DNA of 64,000 bases from VMCP01 sp964527775 (lineage in GTDB: Bacteria; Bacteroidota; Bacteroidia; NS11-12g; UBA955). Under the pieces are notes generated by a model, which ran no database searches, was not told the DNA's origin, and worked only from the letters and a program-made list of their open reading frames with translations. The stretch is taken from the NCBI GenBank assembly GCA_964527775.1, contig CAZGQS010000001.1, positions 305,016-369,015 of the forward strand, read 5' to 3'. The translations under genes were made by a program, and so were the position numbers. Below are positions 33,746 to 43,276 of the stretch, one piece after another (position 1 is the first letter of the stretch; each line of letters starts with the position of its first letter).

Positions 33746-36700
33746 TATATTCTATCGTCTAATTGAAATTGGAATCTGACAGACATTTCTTCAAGAATTA
33801 TTTGAACTTCTTCATTGAAGTCTACTCTAAAATTAGATACTAGTGACACTCCCATATCTTCCTCATTATCCTGAAAATGAAACCATAAAGGCACATTTCC
33901 GGGGAATTGTTCTAAAATAGTTGAAATGGTTTGTTGTTTACCATCAAAAAGCTCTTTTGGATGCATGTAAACATTTAATGCTCTGACTAAAGATTTTACA
34001 TTGATATCTGCAATTAGCTTTACTTGATTGTATTCCACTCGAGCTCTATTTCCATCAACGCCGGGTTTGACGGTTCCAGTAACCCACAAAATATAGTCTT
34101 GTGACAACAAATTCTTGTTATCTATATATTGTTTATTAAAAAACGCCAATTCAACCGTACCTGTATAATCAAGAAAATTAACTTTTCCGAATGGGGCGCC
34201 TCTTTGGGTCATTGCCTCCCGGAAAGAAGTGACAATGCCCATCATTTTAAAATTCAAAGGTTCATTCTGATCAACCGCTTGCGAGAATTCATTGACTGGT
34301 GTTGGTTTAAGAACGCTGTGTATGAATTTATACTCATCTAAGGGATGCTTACTCAGAAATACCCCAACCAACTCTTCTTCAATTTTGAGTTCGTCCATCA
34401 AGGTAAATCTTTCTACAGCCGGAAGTTTAGGTTCCTGAGGAACCGTTGCCTCACCGCCGCCAAACAATCCCATTTGCCCACTTTGTTTATCAGCTTGAAG
34501 TTTTTGTCCAAACTTAAGCGCTAACTCAACGCCTATCAATCCATCATTGGCACTTGCCAAGTATTGGGCTCTATGATATCTTTGGTCAAAGTCAAATACT
34601 CCCGCTTTGGCTAAATTTTCCAAATTACGTTTGTTAACGGCTCTCAAATTTACGCGCCCAGTCAAATCAAAAATGCTTGAAAATGGCCCATTTTTATCTC
34701 TTTCAGATAAAATTTCATCTACTGCATTTTCTCCAACTCCTTTTACGGCATTCATTCCAAAGCGGATTTCTCCATTTTTGGTAACCGTAAAGGCTGATCT
34801 GCTTTCATTCAGGTCAGGCCCCAATACTTTCGTACCCATTCTTCGGCACTCCTCCATGTAGAAGGTGATTTTTTTGATATCACCCATGTTGCTTTTCAAA
34901 ACTGCCGACATGAATTGAGCAGGATAATGAGCTTTTAAGTAAGCTGTTTGGAAGGCAATCACCGCATAGCAAGTAGAGTGACTTTTATTGAATGCATATT
35001 GAGCAAATTCTTCCCAGTCAGAATAAATTTTATGCAACACTTTTTCAGGAAACCCTTTCTCTAGGGCTCCGGCCATAAAGTCAGCTTTTAATTCATCGAT
35101 GAGCTGCTTATTCTTCTTACCCATGGCCTTACGCAAAACGTCTGCTTTTCCTTTAGAAAAACCAGCCAATTTTTGACTAAGCAACATTACCTGTTCTTGA
35201 TAAACCGTAATACCGTAGGTCTCTTTTAAATATTCTTCCATTTCAGGAAGATCATATTCAACCGGTTTTCTGCCGTGTTTTCTATCTACAAAGTCTGGAA
35301 TATACTTCATCGGACCTGGGCGATAAAGAGCGTTCATTGCGATCAAATCTCCAAATTGTGTTGGCTTTAAATCACGCATATATTTTTGCATTCCAGGACT
35401 TTCAAACTGGAAAACACCATTGGTATCACCCCTTTGAAATAATTCATAGGTTAGAGTATCTTCTAGCGGTATTTGATCAATATCAATTACATCTCCAGTG
35501 GTTTCTTTGATGATTGCAATGGCATCTTTCAGAATGGTCAAAGTTGACAATCCCAAAAAGTCCATTTTCAATAATCCGGCTTTTTCAATCTGATTTACAT
35601 CGTATTGAACTTGCATCCATGGCGAGTCTTTTGAACGAGCAACAGGCACCACTTCGTCAATGTCTTTGGGAGCAATAATGATACCGCAAGCATGAACTCC
35701 AGTATTGCGAACTGAACCCTCTAGTTTTTCTGCATCTTTTAGAACCTGACTAGCGGCATCATTTGATTTGTAAATACTCTGAAGTTCTTTGAGGTTTTCA
35801 ATCTCTTCTGGCTTCAAATTGACTGAATCGTCTTTTGCCAATTTATCTATATCGGCATGAAGCATGGTTTTTAAATTGAGATTTCCAGGAACTAATTTGG
35901 TTAATCCAACGGTTTGATTTAAAGGATATTGCAATACCCTACCTACATCTCTTATTGCACTCTTTGCCGCCATCGTTCCGTATGTGATGATTTGAGCAAT
36001 TCTGCGTTCGCCGTATTTCTTTGCAACATATTCAATCACGCGGTCTCTACCTTGGTCATCGAAGTCAATATCGACGTCAGGCATACTAACACGCTCCGGA
36101 TTGAGGAAACGTTCAAAAAGTAAATCGTATTTAACCGGATCAACGTTAGTAATTCCAAGTGCATAAGCAACCAAAGATCCTGCGGCAGATCCTCGCCCAG
36201 GACCTACCCATACGCCCATTTTTCTTGCTGCAGATGTAAAATCTTGCACAATCAAGAAATATCCTTCGTAACCCGAATTACAAATTGTATTTAACTCGAA
36301 CTTGAGTCGTTCTTCTACATCCGTTGGAATGCCTCCCCCATATTTTTGCCTGCATCCTTCGTAGGCCAAATGGGTGAGATAGTCTTTTTGCGATAAAAAT
36401 CCATCGGGAAGAGCGTAATTTGGCAAAACGATATCTCGTTCTAATTCAGGACTTTGAATAGAGTCAATTAAACGATTGGTATTATCGAGTGCTTCTGGAA
36501 TATCCTTAAAAAGTTCTTCCATTTCCGCTTGAGTTTTGAAGTAAAACTCTTCGTTTGGAAAACCAAATCTGAAGCCTTTTCCCGATTCTTCGTTAGTTGC
36601 CTTTGGGGTAGATTGAAATTCTGAAGTGTTTATACAAAGTAGAATATCATGTGCATTGGCATCATCTTTTTCTACATAATGTGAGTCGTTGGTTGCAATG

Positions 36701-37326
36701 ATATGAACGTTGTATTTTCGGGCAAACTTGATTAAAGTTTGATTGATATCTTCTTGATCAACCCCAGTATTATCAATGTTGCATAAATGATGTCTTTGTA
36801 GTTCCACATAGAAATCGTCTCCAAACATTTGGTGCCATTCACAAAAGATTTTCTCTGCTTCTTCCTCTCCTTTGTGGAGGATGGCCTGAGGGATTTCTGC
36901 GCCTATACAACAAGAAGTAGCAATAAGCCCTTCTCCGTATTGTTTCAATAATTCCTTATCAATTCGAGGGTATTTGGAATACAGTCCTTCTAAATATCCC
37001 AAAGAACAAAGCTTACTTAGATTCTCATAGCCCTTTTGGTTTTTCGCTAACAGCAACTGATGATAACGTTTGTCTTTCTTCCCTTGTCCGAAGGATTTTT
37101 CATGTCTATTTTCAACTAAATAGAACTCACATCCAATCACCGGGAGCATCCCAGCTTTTGTAACGGATTTATAGAAATCAAAGGCACCGAACATGTTTCC
37201 ATGATCAGTTATAGCCATGGCAGGCATTCCATCGGCTTTTGCCTTTTGAACTAACTTATTTATTTCAGCAGCTCCATCCAGTAATGAATATTGAGTGTGA
37301 ACATGCAGATGCGAAAATTTAGGCAT
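33745..37326 (-). CDS. dnaE: DNA polymerase III subunit alpha
   Basis: A 1193-residue replicative polymerase. The N-terminal PHP domain (residues 1-280) keeps HVH (8-10), ITDHGN (Asp41-His42), a GxE segment and an ATNDSHY segment, suggesting an intact metal site. The polymerase palm has the catalytic aspartates in PDVDIDFDD, the finger region includes YRPGPMKYIPDFVDRKHG, tandem HhH follows, and an OB domain starts at about 1020 (MMGIVTSFREAMTQRG). There is no 3'-5' exonuclease domain, so proofreading would depend on a separate epsilon subunit or on the PHP domain. It lies 2 bp downstream of the MORN lipoprotein gene and overlaps the glycosyltransferase start. Confidence 0.97.
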   Translation of the reverse strand: MPKFSHLHVHTQYSLLDGAAEINKLVQKAKADGMPAMAITDHGNMFGAFDFYKSVTKAGMLPVIGCEFYLVENRHEKSFGQGKKDKRYHQLLLAKNQKGYENLSKLCSLGYLEGLYSKYPRIDKELLKQYGEGLIATSCCIGAEIPQAILHKGEEEAEKIFCEWHQMFGDDFYVELQRHHLCNIDNTGVDQEDINQTLIKFARKYNVHIIATNDSHYVEKDDANAHDILLCINTSEFQSTPKATNEESGKGFRFGFPNEEFYFKTQAEMEELFKDIPEALDNTNRLIDSIQSPELERDIVLPNYALPDGFLSQKDYLTHLAYEGCRQKYGGGIPTDVEERLKFELNTICNSGYEGYFLIVQDFTSAARKMGVWVGPGRGSAAGSLVAYALGITNVDPVKYDLLFERFLNPERVSMPDVDIDFDDQGRDRVIEYVAKKYGERRIAQIITYGTMAAKSAIRDVGRVLQYPLNQTVGLTKLVPGNLNLKTMLHADIDKLAKDDSVNLKPEEIENLKELQSIYKSNDAASQVLKDAEKLEGSVRNTGVHACGIIIAPKDIDEVVPVARSKDSPWMQVQYDVNQIEKAGLLKMDFLGLSTLTILKDAIAIIKETTGDVIDIDQIPLEDTLTYELFQRGDTNGVFQFESPGMQKYMRDLKPTQFGDLIAMNALYRPGPMKYIPDFVDRKHGRKPVEYDLPEMEEYLKETYGITVYQEQVMLLSQKLAGFSKGKADVLRKAMGKKNKQLIDELKADFMAGALEKGFPEKVLHKIYSDWEEFAQYAFNKSHSTCYAVIAFQTAYLKAHYPAQFMSAVLKSNMGDIKKITFYMEECRRMGTKVLGPDLNESRSAFTVTKNGEIRFGMNAVKGVGENAVDEILSERDKNGPFSSIFDLTGRVNLRAVNKRNLENLAKAGVFDFDQRYHRAQYLASANDGLIGVELALKFGQKLQADKQSGQMGLFGGGEATVPQEPKLPAVERFTLMDELKIEEELVGVFLSKHPLDEYKFIHSVLKPTPVNEFSQAVDQNEPLNFKMMGIVTSFREAMTQRGAPFGKVNFLDYTGTVELAFFNKQYIDNKNLLSQDYILWVTGTVKPGVDGNRARVEYNQVKLIADINVKSLVRALNVYMHPKELFDGKQQTISTILEQFPGNVPLWFHFQDNEEDMGVSLVSNFRVDFNEEVQIILEEMSVRFQFQLDDRI

Positions 37327-37328
37327 AC

Positions 37329-37868
37329 TTATTTACTCGCCTCAAATCCACCATCTTTATAAACGTATACAATAGTATCACCGCTAGTTCCGTCTTCTGT
37401 GAAATTTACCATCCAAGCTGGTTGATCCATTTTATATTCACCTTCCTCTTTTAACCAACCTGATTCATAATAGGCTTTATATGGTCCATGAAAATAAGAG
37501 CCACCGGTTGTAGGATCTAAAATTTTATCGAAATGCGACATCCTTTGACCGCTAGGCCAGTAGTTTTCGGTCCAAACTTCCTCAGGTCCAACAAACTTGC
37601 TCACGTTGAGGAGGTATCCTGATTTATTGTAGGTTAGGTGATATTTCACCGTGTCACCTAAGTAATATCTTTGCTCTTGTAAAGTGCTATCTGGACGAAA
37701 TGACTCATCAAGGATAACTTGGCCCAATTTCACCAAACTATCAAGCGGGCGGATATCAAATTTATAGGGTTGGTATCTAGTTAACTTGACATTCTCTTTG
37801 CAAGACAAAACACTGATAATCAGAGTAAATATTGCAAATGGTTTCCAAAAGTTTTTATGAAATTTCAT
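37329..37868 (-). CDS. MORN/YwqK-repeat lipoprotein
   Basis: A 179-residue protein with a lipoprotein signal: hydrophobic segment about 10-21 and lipobox Cys at 23. The mature part has MORN-like repeats: tyrosine/glycine strands such as NYWPSGQRMSHFD and GPYKAYYESGWLKEEGEYK. The first third is unassigned. Proteins of this type are often named toxin-antitoxin system YwqK antitoxins in automatic annotation, but no toxin gene is present here. A structural or surface role at the membrane is more plausible. It stands 2 bp upstream of dnaE, suggesting co-transcription, and is divergent from recF. The function is unknown. Confidence 0.75.
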   Translation of the reverse strand: MKFHKNFWKPFAIFTLIISVLSCKENVKLTRYQPYKFDIRPLDSLVKLGQVILDESFRPDSTLQEQRYYLGDTVKYHLTYNKSGYLLNVSKFVGPEEVWTENYWPSGQRMSHFDKILDPTTGGSYFHGPYKAYYESGWLKEEGEYKMDQPAWMVNFTEDGTSGDTIVYVYKDGGFEASK

Positions 37869-37968
37869 ACATGCAATTTAATTAAATGGATTGGTGGAAT
37901 TATTCTGTTTTATTCTCAATTTGTAAACATTGATAGAGATACCCAATTATGAAGATTATTTTCGTTGG

Positions 37969-39060
37969 GTGATATTATCGCATCTACGTTTACATCAATT
38001 CAAAAACCACGAAAATTCATCATTTGATTTTTGCGATAAAATCAATAGTATAAGCGGCCCCAATGGAAGTGGCAAGACCAATATACTGGATGCAATTTAT
38101 ACCTTATCAAATACAAAATCTTACTTCAATCACATTGATCAGCAGCTGATTCAATTTGGAAAAGATGAATATTCATTGAAAGGTTTATTTCATGGCAATA
38201 AATTAGATTCCAATTTAGATTTTGACTTCTTGTTGACCCTTCAAAACAAAAAGAAATCATTAAAGAAAAATGGCAAGCTTTATTCTAGGTTATTGGAACA
38301 TATAGGAACCATTCAAACAGTTTTTATTACTCCTTATGATATTTCACTTGTTTTCGAAGGATCTGAAGAACGCAGAAAATTTATTGACTTCACCATAAGT
38401 CAGATCGATAAGAACTATTTATTGGCTTTGGTTGAATACAGAAAGTATTTAGATCAAAGGAATGCATTTCTCAAGAATAACTTTGGGAGGAACATCGATT
38501 CTCTTGTACTTGAGAGTTTCGATGTTAAAATAAGTCCTATTGCGGACGAAATTCACAAAGCTAGAAAGTCATTCATATCTGAGTTTGTACCACTGTTTGA
38601 GGAAAACTATAAATTCATTTCAGAATCTATTGAAGTCCCAAAAATAGATTATTTATCGCCATTAAGCAATAAAAAAATGTTGAGTATCTTAGAAGAAAAC
38701 AGGACTTCCGACATACTCAGTCAAAGGACCGCATTGGGTGTTCACAAAGACGACATTGATTTTATGTTGAATAATCAGGCATTAAAGAAATTTGGGTCTC
38801 AAGGACAAATAAAGAGCTTTGTTATTGCATTGAAAATTGCTCAATATCAATACTTTAAGAAAAAAAGTCAGCAATATCCTATATTATTATTGGATGATAT
38901 TTTCGAAAAGATTGACGCTCAAAGGTCCCAAAAATTAATGGAAAGAATGTGTTCCAATGAGTTTGGTCAGATTTTTATTAGCGATACACATTCAGAAAGA
39001 ATCATAGAACATTTTAAGCCCTTCGACGTGTCACAAAAACATTTTAACTTAGTTAAATAA
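37969..39060 (+). CDS. recF: DNA replication/repair protein RecF
   Basis: A 363-residue SMC-like ATPase that loads RecA at single-strand gaps. Walker A is GPNGSGKTNILDAIY, the ABC signature is in KFGSQGQIKS, and Walker B is ILLLDDIFEKID. The start is uncertain. A TTG at 37930 would add 13 residues, but I prefer the GTG at 37969 because the chain then begins (ILSHLRLHQFKNH) like other RecF proteins and because a near-match promoter box (TCAATTTG) would start transcription close to the TTG. Its 3' end overlaps the convergent alanine dehydrogenase by 12 bp. Confidence 0.92.
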   Translation: MILSHLRLHQFKNHENSSFDFCDKINSISGPNGSGKTNILDAIYTLSNTKSYFNHIDQQLIQFGKDEYSLKGLFHGNKLDSNLDFDFLLTLQNKKKSLKKNGKLYSRLLEHIGTIQTVFITPYDISLVFEGSEERRKFIDFTISQIDKNYLLALVEYRKYLDQRNAFLKNNFGRNIDSLVLESFDVKISPIADEIHKARKSFISEFVPLFEENYKFISESIEVPKIDYLSPLSNKKMLSILEENRTSDILSQRTALGVHKDDIDFMLNNQALKKFGSQGQIKSFVIALKIAQYQYFKKKSQQYPILLLDDIFEKIDAQRSQKLMERMCSNEFGQIFISDTHSERIIEHFKPFDVSQKHFNLVK

Positions 39061-40254
39061 GCCTACTAACAGATCTAAATCTCGGTATTTCAGTTGAAAT
39101 TTATCTGCGAGACTCTTGTTGGTAAGATTTCCGTTAAAGAGGTAAGTTCCTTTTCTAATCCAAGCGTGATTTCTGAGGGAATTCGAGAATCCGCCATCTT
39201 TTACCATTTCATCTAACATTGGAGTGAATATATTACTCAGTGCATAAGAGGCTGTTCTACTAACCCTGGAAGGAATATTTGGTACACAATAGTGTAATAC
39301 ACCGTGTTTTTTAAACACGGGATTGTCATGGTTGGTTAATTCGGAAGTTTCAAAATTCCCTCCTCTATCAATGGCAACATCAATGATTACGGAGTAAGGC
39401 TTCATTTTCATAACCATCTCTTCTGAAACCACCATTGGACTTCTATGTCCTGTGCCGGAATAAGCACCAATAACCACGTCTGCTTTTTCAATGCTTGAAG
39501 CCAATACATTGGGTTGCAGCGTTGAGGTGTACAAATGCAAACCGAAAGATTTTTGTATTCTACGGAGTCTATAGATGTTATTATCAAAAATTTTAACATT
39601 GGCACCAAGTCCCAAAGCTGCTTTGGTAGCGTACTCTCCCACTGCACCAGCACCAATCACAACGACTTGTGTAGGTGGAACGCCTGCAAAACCGCCTAAT
39701 AATTCACCTTTTCCGATATGAGTATTGTTGAGGTATTCTGCAGCAATTAGAATTGATGCAGTTCCCGCAATTTCGCTCATAGCTCTAATTATAGGAAGTG
39801 CCCCTGAATCGTCTTGAATAAATTCATAGGCCAATGCTGTAATCTTCTTATTTTGAAGTTTACGAAGTAATACTTCTTCGAGTTGATTGATTTGCAGAGC
39901 GGAAATCAACAATTGAGAAGGTTTCATTAAATCTATTTCAGCTTCTGTAGGAGGGTCAATTTTAAGAATGATATCTGACTGATAGATGGGTTCCGGTTGA
40001 TAGACTATTTCGGCTCCTGCTTCGCTGTAGAGATGATCTGAGAAATTGGCATTTTCGCCACAACCAGATTGTATTTTGATTTCAATTCCTTGACTAACTA
40101 AATACTGGACGGCTGAAGGAGTCAAAGGAACCCTATTTTCTTGAAAGGTTATTTCTTTTGGTATTCCAATGCTCGTATGATTATTATTTTTGGTCAACTG
40201 TTTTAGTTGAACTTGGGTTTCAGTAGAAAATTGGGTTGGCGTCTGGCCGTTCAT
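39049..40254 (-). CDS. ald: Alanine dehydrogenase
   Basis: A 401-residue NAD-dependent enzyme of the AlaDH/PNT family that interconverts alanine and pyruvate plus ammonia. The N-terminal substrate domain begins SIGIPKEITFQENRVPLTP (about 27-45) and the NAD-binding Rossmann loop is VVVIGAGAVGEYA (about 205-217), with IDVAIDRGGNFETS and CVPNIPSRVSRTASYALSN in the C-terminal half. The sequence is longer at the N-terminus than Bacillus Ald by about 25 residues, as seen in Bacteroidota. A PntA-type transhydrogenase subunit is an alternative but is less likely, as no PntB gene adjoins. Its end overlaps recF by 12 bp. Confidence 0.87.
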   Translation of the reverse strand: MNGQTPTQFSTETQVQLKQLTKNNNHTSIGIPKEITFQENRVPLTPSAVQYLVSQGIEIKIQSGCGENANFSDHLYSEAGAEIVYQPEPIYQSDIILKIDPPTEAEIDLMKPSQLLISALQINQLEEVLLRKLQNKKITALAYEFIQDDSGALPIIRAMSEIAGTASILIAAEYLNNTHIGKGELLGGFAGVPPTQVVVIGAGAVGEYATKAALGLGANVKIFDNNIYRLRRIQKSFGLHLYTSTLQPNVLASSIEKADVVIGAYSGTGHRSPMVVSEEMVMKMKPYSVIIDVAIDRGGNFETSELTNHDNPVFKKHGVLHYCVPNIPSRVSRTASYALSNIFTPMLDEMVKDGGFSNSLRNHAWIRKGTYLFNGNLTNKSLADKFQLKYRDLDLLVGLFN

Positions 40255-40414
40255 ATTGATGCAATTTAATTAAAATAAATGGATAGTTTTCTGTTCAAAC
40301 AGCACGAAAAACAGAGGTCTTTTCCACAAAATGGATACAAAATTGCCTTCCTAAATGGGGTTGTACCAGAAAAAAGTAGTAATTTTAACGCTCCAACTAG
40401 ATACATAAGTTATA

Positions 40415-41695
40415 ATGAAAAGATTTGCAGCAGGGTTAGTTATATTAATATCATCCATTTACAATTCAGGCGCGCAAGCACCATTGCCGCCCAATCAATC
40501 AGAAAATAGTCTCTCAAGAATTGATAGTTTGACTATGCAATTTTACAGAGAGATTCCGAGTCATAAACCACTATTAAACAACGGTTTTGAGTTTAATGAA
40601 AAAGATTTCACCGATAATTTTGCTCAGTTAGGAAGTGAGATACCCTTCGAATATCATTATTTGGTAAGACAGCAAATTCAATATTTCATGGCTTTGCCTG
40701 ATGCCTATTTTGATAGAATTCACCAAAGAATGAGTATGTATTTCCCCATTTTTGAAGAAATACTCGACAAAAACTCGATGCCCACAGAATTGAAATACGT
40801 TTCGGTTATTGAATCTGCACTGAATCCTAATGCCGTTTCATGGTGCGGTGCAACAGGCTTATGGCAGTTTATGCCATACACAGGTAAATTAATGGGAATG
40901 AAAATCAACTATTCCGTTGATGAAAGAAAAAGCATCATGGCCTCTACAGAAAAGGCATGCGAATACTTTCAGAATTCACAAAATATTTTTGATAATTGGT
41001 TGTTAAGCATTGCATCATACAATTGTGGAGCAGGCAACGTAATGAAAGCTATGAGAAGAGCAGGTGGCAAAACCAAAGATTTTTGGGCAATCTTAAAGTT
41101 CTTACCAAAAGAAACCCAATATTATGTCCCTAAATTCATTGCAGCTGCATATGTTTTGAACTTTACCAAACACGCAAAAAGAGATCAATTTAATAAGATT
41201 TCCGAAGTGCTTATTCCAACCAGAGTAGATACGAGTTTCCATTTGGTGAAAATGTGTAATTACATAGCTGGATCTGACCAAGAAGATTTGTTAAAGTTAA
41301 ATCGTGAGTTTATTAAACCCAATACTCAATTAGCTACAAACAATACCATCTTACTACCCTATCAATATTCGATGTGCTATTGGAGAGACAACGACTCCCT
41401 CATTCAGAACACCTTACTTTCATCTTATGAGGTGGTTTCATCTCAGAATGCTAGCAAACACTATTCCGGATCAAATTCAAAGCCCAAAAAAGCAGTTCCA
41501 ACGGTTTCCAGCACTGGACATTCCAAAACAGTACATGTCGTTAGATCAGGTGAAACAATATCGTCGATTGCAAGAAAATATGGTACTTCAATAGACAAAA
41601 TAATGCAAATGAATAATTTGCGCAGTTCACGTATTGGAGTTGGACAACGATTGGTTGTTAAAAATGGTCAACACCATCAACGGAATTACAGATAA
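40415..41695 (+). CDS. Lytic transglycosylase with LysM domain (MltD-like)
   Basis: A 426-residue exported peptidoglycan hydrolase. A signal peptide is followed by a helical region, then the SLT domain (about 115-260) with catalytic Glu133 in VSVIESALNP, the GATGLWQFMP loop and the SYNCGAGNV segment. A single C-terminal LysM domain (VVRSGETISSIARKYGTS, about 373-420) binds peptidoglycan. MltD-type enzymes cleave glycan strands to yield 1,6-anhydro-MurNAc ends. It is the first gene of a probable operon that continues to trx at 45534. The 160-bp gap to the divergent alanine dehydrogenase gene should hold both promoters, but I see no convincing box there. Confidence 0.93.
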   Translation: MKRFAAGLVILISSIYNSGAQAPLPPNQSENSLSRIDSLTMQFYREIPSHKPLLNNGFEFNEKDFTDNFAQLGSEIPFEYHYLVRQQIQYFMALPDAYFDRIHQRMSMYFPIFEEILDKNSMPTELKYVSVIESALNPNAVSWCGATGLWQFMPYTGKLMGMKINYSVDERKSIMASTEKACEYFQNSQNIFDNWLLSIASYNCGAGNVMKAMRRAGGKTKDFWAILKFLPKETQYYVPKFIAAAYVLNFTKHAKRDQFNKISEVLIPTRVDTSFHLVKMCNYIAGSDQEDLLKLNREFIKPNTQLATNNTILLPYQYSMCYWRDNDSLIQNTLLSSYEVVSSQNASKHYSGSNSKPKKAVPTVSSTGHSKTVHVVRSGETISSIARKYGTSIDKIMQMNNLRSSRIGVGQRLVVKNGQHHQRNYR

Positions 41696-41708
41696 CTTTC
41701 ATATTAAA

Positions 41709-42728
41709 ATGTTTAAGTACTTAAAATTCAACATTTTAATATTTGCTGTACTTGTAATCTCTTGCAATAATCCTGCTGATTTAAGCATAGAAAAAAGCAA
41801 AAGACCTATAGCTGTTGACGCAAATGGAGCGATACATCTTTATGTTGACAGTACATCAAGTCAAAACTGGATGAATCAACTCACCACTCATTTTCCGTTA
41901 GATTCCAATTTGTTTTTTCAAAATCGATATTTATCATCTCATTCTTTTATTCTTCATTCCAGAGCATCATTGGATCTATCTCAGCTATCTGCCAACCGAA
42001 TTGGATTTATTGAAAATTACAAACCTTCTCATTTCGATACATCTTTCAGCTTTCAATGGGGTAAATCTTCCTTGATAGCTTATAAAAATCCATGTGCAAC
42101 AGGTCAATGGTTGGTTGATATTGGAAAGGTAGATGCGAACTCCATTACAAAGGCTGAGTGGAAATCTTTAAATAATTTCATCCTAAACTTAAGCAATAAT
42201 TTAGGGCTCGATGGATATTTTGAAAGAAATAAACCTTCAGAATATGTAAGAACTATTCAATCAGAAATTGAAACCATTTGGAATATATCTGTTCAAATTC
42301 CCAATGATTGGAAAATATTCGGTACGGATTCTGGATTTTTATGGTTGGGGAAATTAAATCCAAACGGAGGATTTTCTAGCTTATGGATAACAAAAGTTCC
42401 CCAAAACCCAGTGCGAGTTAATTTAAATGAGCATTTTGTTTTAAGAAATATTGCTACCAAAAAATTCTTTCACAACGATGAAGGTACAAAAATGGTTATC
42501 AGCGAAATCCCTGTTTACCGATCAAAAGAAATCGGAAATAACTTATTTCAAGGTTGGTATACAGAGGAAGGAACCACTAGAAGAGGTCCTTATTTTACAA
42601 AATATATTCTCAATCCAAAAGAGAACTACACCTTATTGATTGATGCTTTCTGTACTGAATCAGAAAATATGTCAAGCGATGTTGAGTTTCTCAAACACTT
42701 AATCAAAAACGTTAGTTTTGTACCATGA
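41709..42728 (+). CDS. DUF4837 family lipoprotein
   Basis: A 339-residue protein beginning with a lipoprotein signal (hydrophobic 6-17, lipobox Cys at 19 in VISCNN), which supports starting at ATG 41709 rather than in the preceding gene. The mature part resembles DUF4837, with a PIAVDANGAIHLYVDS start and a C-terminal GWYTEEGTTRRGPYFTKYIL ... LLIDAFCT segment. DUF4837 lipoproteins are specific to Bacteroidota and have no assigned function. I recall them beside lytic transglycosylases, as here. Its stop overlaps the purN ATG by 4 bp. Confidence 0.8.
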   Translation: MFKYLKFNILIFAVLVISCNNPADLSIEKSKRPIAVDANGAIHLYVDSTSSQNWMNQLTTHFPLDSNLFFQNRYLSSHSFILHSRASLDLSQLSANRIGFIENYKPSHFDTSFSFQWGKSSLIAYKNPCATGQWLVDIGKVDANSITKAEWKSLNNFILNLSNNLGLDGYFERNKPSEYVRTIQSEIETIWNISVQIPNDWKIFGTDSGFLWLGKLNPNGGFSSLWITKVPQNPVRVNLNEHFVLRNIATKKFFHNDEGTKMVISEIPVYRSKEIGNNLFQGWYTEEGTTRRGPYFTKYILNPKENYTLLIDAFCTESENMSSDVEFLKHLIKNVSFVP

Positions 42729-43276
42729 AAAAGGTGGTCATTTTTGCATCAGGTAGTGGCAGTAATGCCGAAAACTTAATTCAATTACACCACCATAAAT
42801 ATTACTCGGTTGAAGCTATCTTCTGCAACAACGAATTCGCAGGAGTGATTGAAAGAGCAACCCGTTTAAATATTCCATTGAAATTGTTTAATCGAAATGA
42901 ATGGAATGTTGTAATAAACGAATTAAAGGATATTAAACCTGATTTGATTGTTTTGGCTGGATTCCTTTGGATGATACCGGCAGATTTCATTAGAAACTTC
43001 AGCAGAATAATCAATATTCATCCTAGTTTGCTACCCAAATTTGGCGGCAAGGGTATGTATGGAATGAACGTACACCGGGCAGTTATTGACAACCAAGAAA
43101 AAGAATCAGGAATCACCATACATTTGGTCAATGAACATTATGACGAAGGTGAAGTTTTATTTCAAGCAGCCATAGAAATTGAAAACGGCGAAACACCTGA
43201 GTCGTTGGCAAATAAAATTCATCAATTAGAATACCAGTATTTCCCTGAAATCATACTTAAAGAGATTCAAAAATGA
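42725..43276 (+). CDS. purN: Phosphoribosylglycinamide formyltransferase
   Basis: A 183-residue folate-dependent enzyme of purine synthesis that transfers a formyl group from 10-formyl-THF to GAR. Motifs are the phosphate-binding FASGSGSNAENL (7-18), the catalytic triad Asn97 and His99 (NIHPSLLP) plus Asp140 in NEHYDEGEV, and the YGMNVHRAV segment. The length is normal. Both neighbours overlap by 4 bp (ATGA), so it is deeply embedded in the operon with DUF4837 and the PLP enzyme. purC is 16 kb away in another unit. Confidence 0.95.
   Translation: MKKVVIFASGSGSNAENLIQLHHHKYYSVEAIFCNNEFAGVIERATRLNIPLKLFNRNEWNVVINELKDIKPDLIVLAGFLWMIPADFIRNFSRIINIHPSLLPKFGGKGMYGMNVHRAVIDNQEKESGITIHLVNEHYDEGEVLFQAAIEIENGETPESLANKIHQLEYQYFPEIILKEIQK

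Noticed and set aside
37329..37868. MORN/YwqK lipoprotein as the antitoxin of a toxin-antitoxin system
   Set aside because: The name comes from automatic annotation; here the protein is an exported lipoprotein and there is no toxin gene beside it.
40279..40509. Plus-strand frame of 76 codons before the lytic transglycosylase gene
   Set aside because: It overlaps the real start and signal peptide in another frame and has no recognisable features.
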